This document shows, one piece after another, positions 34,035-37,337 of a stretch of 37,337 nucleotides of DNA (the stretch's first letter is position 1; each line of letters opens with the position of its first letter). Made by a program: the position numbers and the translations under genes. Below the pieces are notes generated by a model. That model made no database searches. It was not told the DNA's origin and worked only from the letters and a program-made list of their open reading frames with translations. Origin of the DNA: DSUN01 sp035527715. Lineage in GTDB: Bacteria; Planctomycetota; PUPC01; DSUN01. Location of the stretch: the NCBI GenBank assembly GCA_035527715.1, contig DATKZY010000109.1, positions 1-37,337 on the forward strand, written 5' to 3'.

Positions 34035-35933
34035 ATGAGCAAGGCGGCGAACCCACGGAAGAAGATGGCGCGGGCAAGGGAAGCCGGCAAGGGCAAGTGC
34101 CTGCCGCAGGTTGCGAAGGGGCACGGGGAACTCCCCGGCGACTCGAAGTCCGAAAAGGTTCTTGTTCTGCGGCGCTGCGCGACCGACATGAGCGACTACC
34201 GGGACTTCGCCGCGCTCGCGGCGCGCCTGAAGCCCTACGGCCGCGTGTGCGTCGAGATCAGCGATCTCGCCGAGAAGCACGCGTACGGCCTCGCGCCCGG
34301 CGAAAGCCCCTGGCACGAGTACTCGACGTACATGCCCGTCCTCCACAAGGTCTTCCCGCACCCCGGGATCGCCCCGCACCTGCCCGCGGACTGGGTGGCC
34401 CGCAACCGCGAGCTGGTGATGGCCAAGCAGGCGGTGCTCGCGGAATTCGGGCTCGGGGCGTTCTACAACGACTGCGCGCCCTTCTTCCTGCCCGAATCGT
34501 TCTTCCGCGAATTCCCGCACCTGCGCGGCCCGCGCGTGGACCACCCGCGCCGCAGCACCAGGGCCGAGTTCGCCCCCTGCTCCGACCAGCCGGAATACCT
34601 GGACATGCTGGCCTGGATGGTCGGCGAGCTGAAGCGCAACGTGCCGCAGCTCCAGGTCTACCAGTTCCTCTCCAACGATTGCGGCGGCGGATTCTGCTGG
34701 TCGGACTTCCTCTACACCGGGCGGAACGGCCCGCGGGACTGCCAGGTCCGCCCGATGGGCGAGCGGATGCGCGGCGTGCTCCAGGCCATGCACGACGGCG
34801 CCATCCGCAGCGGAGGCGACATCGCCGTCCACTACAGGGGCAACCTGAGCCGCTTCGAGCACGACATGCTCCACCCCATTCGCCCGCCGAGGACCTATCT
34901 TGCCGCCGGCTCCCGCTCCGACCCGGCGACGACGCACATTGGCAACGTCGTGGCCTCGCCCGCCCGCGGCCTGTTCGACCCCTTCGCGGTCGTGGCCGGC
35001 GTCGAGCGCCTGCGCGACCCGAAGACCCACACCTGCTTCCTCAGCTTCGCGACGCCCTACAGCCGCGGCCGCGAGATGCTCTCCACCGTCGAGAAGATGA
35101 TTGAGACCGTCGTGGAATGCCTGGACGAGCCGACGCACTCGCTGCTCGAGCGGATGCAGAAGGTCCGCAAGCTCTCCGCGCGCTGGGCCGGCGAGGCCAG
35201 CGCCGACAGGGCGATGGAGGCATTCCACGGCCTCCACCACTCCTTCGCCGCGACCCGCACGCACAGCACGTTCTACGAAGGCGTCTCCACGCGCCACGTC
35301 ACCCGCCCCCTCGTCGTCAACCCCGGCCTGCTGACGCCCGAGGAGGAGGGCTACTTCCTCCCCCACATCTTCAACGTCTCCCGCGAGAGCGCGCGGCAGG
35401 ACTACGCGGACATTCACGGTGGGCGGAAGGACACGCACTGGCAGGGCAACTGGTTCTGGGACGGCGCGCTCCAGGGCGCGCTGGGCGCCCTTCGCGGCGT
35501 CGCCAAGACGTTCGAGAGCCTCCGCGATGCTCCCGAGAAGGGGCTCTTCCGGCAGTTGGCCGCCTCCCTCCGGGTCTACGCCAGCGTCGTCCGCTCGTGC
35601 AGCAACTTCTTCTTCGGCCAGGTGTTCCGCGACCGCCACCGCGACGCCCTGGCCGGCGGGCCGATAGCGATTCCCAAGGTGCGCAGCGAGTGGGGCGACG
35701 ACGACTTCGCCGCCTGGTACGAGATCGCCCAGGACGAATTGCACAACGTCGCCGAGCTAATCGCCCTCCTCAAGGGCGGCGGCCTCGACTGCGCCATCAC
35801 GGCCGGAACCCCGGAGCAGGAGGACACCTTCCTGCTCGGCCCGGACCTCATTGAGCAGCTTCGGCGCAAGTCCGAGATCATGGTCGCCCACTGGCGGGAC
35901 GTCGAGAGCTATGTCCTCTCGCCCAACAAGTAG
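34035..35933 (+). CDS. Unrecognised 632-residue protein
   Basis: I do not recognise this family. The first 30 residues are Lys/Arg-rich and no signal peptide is visible. The central part has a TIM-barrel-like look, with alternating strands and helices and motifs YNDCAPFFLPESFF, LQVYQFLSNDCGGGFCWSDF and IAVHYRGNLS; Cys residues near 220-232 could bind a metal. The C-terminal third (RTHSTFYEGVSTRHVTRPLVVNP, then long helices) is conserved-looking and helical. A glycoside-hydrolase-like role is possible but unproven. The ATG at 34035 follows AAGGAGG by seven bases and decides the start. It is monocistronic, with a promoter at 33956 and hairpin repeats after its stop. Confidence 0.8.
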   Translation: MSKAANPRKKMARAREAGKGKCLPQVAKGHGELPGDSKSEKVLVLRRCATDMSDYRDFAALAARLKPYGRVCVEISDLAEKHAYGLAPGESPWHEYSTYMPVLHKVFPHPGIAPHLPADWVARNRELVMAKQAVLAEFGLGAFYNDCAPFFLPESFFREFPHLRGPRVDHPRRSTRAEFAPCSDQPEYLDMLAWMVGELKRNVPQLQVYQFLSNDCGGGFCWSDFLYTGRNGPRDCQVRPMGERMRGVLQAMHDGAIRSGGDIAVHYRGNLSRFEHDMLHPIRPPRTYLAAGSRSDPATTHIGNVVASPARGLFDPFAVVAGVERLRDPKTHTCFLSFATPYSRGREMLSTVEKMIETVVECLDEPTHSLLERMQKVRKLSARWAGEASADRAMEAFHGLHHSFAATRTHSTFYEGVSTRHVTRPLVVNPGLLTPEEEGYFLPHIFNVSRESARQDYADIHGGRKDTHWQGNWFWDGALQGALGALRGVAKTFESLRDAPEKGLFRQLAASLRVYASVVRSCSNFFFGQVFRDRHRDALAGGPIAIPKVRSEWGDDDFAAWYEIAQDELHNVAELIALLKGGGLDCAITAGTPEQEDTFLLGPDLIEQLRRKSEIMVAHWRDVESYVLSPNK

Positions 35934-35964
35934 TCGCGCCCCCTTCGCCCGGGAGGCGTGAGTT

Positions 35965-36006
35965 TTGACTCGCGCCCTTGCGCCCCCCTGGGGGGGCGCG
36001 AGTCAA
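35965..36006. repeat. Hairpin repeat, copy 1
   Basis: A 42-base element. The 12-base arms TTGACTCGCGCC and GGCGCGAGTCAA pair perfectly around a C/G-rich centre. A near-identical copy lies at 36101-36141. It starts 32 bases after the stop of the 632-aa protein and could act as a message end for that gene. Confidence 0.85.
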
Positions 36007-36034
36007 GAACCCCGCGCCGTACTCCACCGGCGAA

Positions 36035-36066
36035 CGCCATAAGTCATTGCCATAGAAACCCTTATG
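36035..36066. repeat. CGCCATAAGTCATTG motif, copy 2, with CATAAG/CTTATG arms
   Basis: The 15-base motif (36035-36049) recurs at 36291 and, more diverged, at 13025. In this copy CATAAG (36038-36043) and CTTATG (36061-36066) can pair around a 17-base loop. Confidence 0.55.
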
Positions 36067-36100
36067 TCCTCATGCCTAGCGGCACTGGCAGGCCCCGGCG

Positions 36101-36141
36101 TTGACTCGCGCCCCTGCGCGCCCTTGGGGGGCGCGAGTCAA
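36101..36141. repeat. Hairpin repeat, copy 2
   Basis: A 41-base copy of the element at 35965-36006 with identical 12-base arms and a changed centre. The two copies lie in the same orientation about 95 bp apart. Confidence 0.85.
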
Positions 36142-36290
36142 ACAGCAAAGGGTACATCCTGCTCTCTGTGCGTGGGGGCTCTCGGACCCGCCATCCGGCC
36201 GTCCGTGCTCGAGGCGCGACTCCGCGCGCCGCCTCACCCGCGGCTGCCACGCCCGGATCCTACGAGGGCAAGCCTAGCCTCGGGGTGCGG

Positions 36291-36305
36291 CGCCGTAAGT
36301 CATTG
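36291..36305. repeat. CGCCGTAAGTCATTG motif, copy 3
   Basis: It differs from copy 2 at one base of 15. The stretch 36142-36407 around it has no gene I can support. Confidence 0.5.
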
Positions 36306-36446
36306 GTTTGCAGTGGGATGGTCAGCGCTTCCGGAACCTGTCCTCGAGCCGGCCATGCTGTAAACCAGGCCGGGCACTAGTTCGCGCCCGAAAAAGTGGC
36401 TCCCCGAGTCGCGGTAGGGACTGCCCTTGCGGGTGGCCCCCCGCAC

Positions 36447-36480
36447 AGATCCCGGCGTGCGGGACTACCGCACCGGGCTC
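36447..36480 (-). ncRNA. Group II intron domain V
   Basis: It is exactly 34 nt long on the minus strand. It begins GAGCCCGGTGCGG and ends CCGCACGCCGGGATCT, so the arms pair as in domain V. The catalytic AGC triad is at 36479-36477. It comes straight after the reverse transcriptase stop, as expected. Confidence 0.85.
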
Positions 36481-36490
36481 TTGCCTTGGG

Positions 36491-37337
36491 TCAGACGCGC
36501 AGGCGCTCCCAGGGATACGGGTGCAGGATGCGCGGTTCGGGCAGCCAGCAGGCGATGAGGCGGTGCATCCGCTCCCACGTGATCCGGGTCTTATAGCTGC
36601 GGCGGCGCAAAGCGCCATACCACAGCCGCCCGACGCGGGTGCGGAACGCCCCCAGTTGCGGCGACGTGAGTGGCACCGCGTAGTACTGGTACCACCCTCG
36701 CATCACCTTCCCCAACCACCGTCCGACCTCGACGATGGAATGGTGGAGCCGGCTGCGAAGCACCTCCTTGATCGCCGCCAGCGTCCGCCGCATTCGTTTC
36801 CCCATCGGGCGCCGAACCACGATGAACTTGCCCCTCCGCGTCTTCCCGCAGACGTGCGTGAAGCCGAGGAAGTCGAAGGTCTCGGGCTTGCCGTCGCCGC
36901 GTGCTGACCGGTCGCTGGCCGCATGGCGGCCAAACTCGATCAGGCGCGTCTTCTCGGCATGCAGCTCCAGTCCGAACTTGCGGAACCGTTCCACAAGCTC
37001 CGCCTGAAAGCGCTCGGCGTCCGAGCGGTGCTCGAAGCCCACCACGAAGTCGTCGGCGTAGCGGACGATGATGACGTCGCCCGTCGCGTGGCGGCTGCGC
37101 CACCCGTCCGCCCACTGATCGAAGACGTAGTGGAGATAGACGTTCGCCAGCAGCGGGCTGATACTCCCGCCCTGGGGCGTGCCCGTCTCCACCTGCCTCC
37201 ACTGCCCGTCTTCCAGCACGCCGGCCTTGAGCCACTTACGCACGTGGCGGACGACGCGCCGGTCCGCGATGCGATGCTCGACGAACTTGGCCAGCCATTC
37301 GTGGGAGATGGCGTCGAAAAACCCACAAATGTCAGCG
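36491..37337 (-). CDS. ltrA: Group II intron reverse transcriptase/maturase (partial, N-terminus off edge)
   Basis: About 282 C-terminal residues are in the window and the frame is open at the right edge. Visible RT blocks are ADICGFFDAISHEW (catalytic Asp of block 3), TGTPQGGSISPLLANVYLHYVFD (block 4) and VRYADDFVVGF (YADD active site), followed by LELHAEKTRLIEFGR and DFLGFTH. The maturase X-type domain follows (IVEVGRWLGKVMRGWYQYYAVP, then LWYGALRRRSYKTRITWERMHRL). No HNH endonuclease domain follows, as in bacterial class C-like or related introns. A methionine at 37243 is internal, not the start. All seen active-site residues are intact, so the element may be mobile. Confidence 0.93.
   Translation of the reverse strand, partial: ADICGFFDAISHEWLAKFVEHRIADRRVVRHVRKWLKAGVLEDGQWRQVETGTPQGGSISPLLANVYLHYVFDQWADGWRSRHATGDVIIVRYADDFVVGFEHRSDAERFQAELVERFRKFGLELHAEKTRLIEFGRHAASDRSARGDGKPETFDFLGFTHVCGKTRRGKFIVVRRPMGKRMRRTLAAIKEVLRSRLHHSIVEVGRWLGKVMRGWYQYYAVPLTSPQLGAFRTRVGRLWYGALRRRSYKTRITWERMHRLIACWLPEPRILHPYPWERLRV

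Larger units (their letters stand above)
36408..37337 (-). mobile_element. Group II intron, 3' part, cut by window edge
   Basis: On the minus strand the intron-encoded reverse transcriptase enters from the right edge and ends at 36491. It is followed by an 11-base gap, a 34-nt domain V (36480-36447) and a domain VI-like hairpin. The intron then ends near 36408, where the minus strand reads CTACCGCGAC. The 5' part (domains I-III) lies outside the window. The exact 3' junction is estimated from the usual AY ending. The element sits next to the hairpin repeats and may have targeted such a structure. Confidence 0.8.

Noticed and set aside
37241..37243. Methionine codon as the start of the reverse transcriptase
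   Set aside because: The frame continues upstream with conserved RT residues (DICGFFDAISHEW), so the true start lies beyond the window.

Overview
The window is about 37 kb of GC-rich bacterial DNA with short intergenic gaps, many ATGA-type gene overlaps and recurring TTGAC-type promoters. The gene mix suggests an environmental member of the Planctomycetota or a relative in the PVC/FCB groups: secreted sulfatase, SGNH esterase, right-handed beta-helix protein, DUF4091/GH123-like hydrolases, GH9, GH20, a PQQ-like beta-propeller, a CehA/McbA-like protein and an OPT-related DUF6785 transporter. This assignment is inferred from gene content only; no marker gene settles it. The right edge cuts through a group II intron.

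Layout. Positions 1-3035 (minus) hold a MoxR-MoxR-DUF58 operon that continues off the left edge. At 3252-8788 there is an alcohol dehydrogenase, a GH9 protein whose catalytic base appears to be Asn, a DRG-like TGS GTPase and an EamA transporter; the last two diverge from back-to-back promoters. At 8795-9220 a strong promoter precedes a region with a perfect 14-bp long-range stem (candidate structured RNA), followed by tRNA-Pro(GGG) with its own promoter and a clear intrinsic terminator. At 9549-13256 there is a DUF4091-like gene overlapping a small Cache-like gene, then a MazF-type toxin-antitoxin pair, then a truncated second copy of the Cache-like gene and several palindromes. At 13257-18859 (minus) a tight three-gene operon encodes a transglutaminase-like protein, a GH20-like hexosaminidase and a DUF6785 transporter. 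At 19028-27337 (plus) a locus with the look of sulfated-glycan use holds a zinc dehydrogenase, a VOC protein, a Tat-lipoprotein sulfatase, an esterase, a beta-helix/F5-8C protein, a broken gene and a second DUF4091-like protein. At 27426-35933 come an M55 D-aminopeptidase, a PQQ-like propeller protein, a CehA-like protein, an aldo/keto reductase and a 632-aa protein I do not recognise. At 35934-37337 there are hairpin repeats and the 3' part of a minus-strand group II intron with domain V and its reverse transcriptase.

How the genes may work together. Most products look like parts of a carbohydrate-scavenging lifestyle: exported hydrolases remove sulfate and acyl groups and cut chains, transporters import the products, and dehydrogenases, an aldo/keto reductase and a VOC enzyme convert the released sugars. 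The most coherent candidate for something little described is the transglutaminase/GH20/DUF6785 operon, where two enzymes without visible signal peptides sit with an OPT-clan transporter. The candidate RNA at 8829-9070 is the most unusual non-coding signal.
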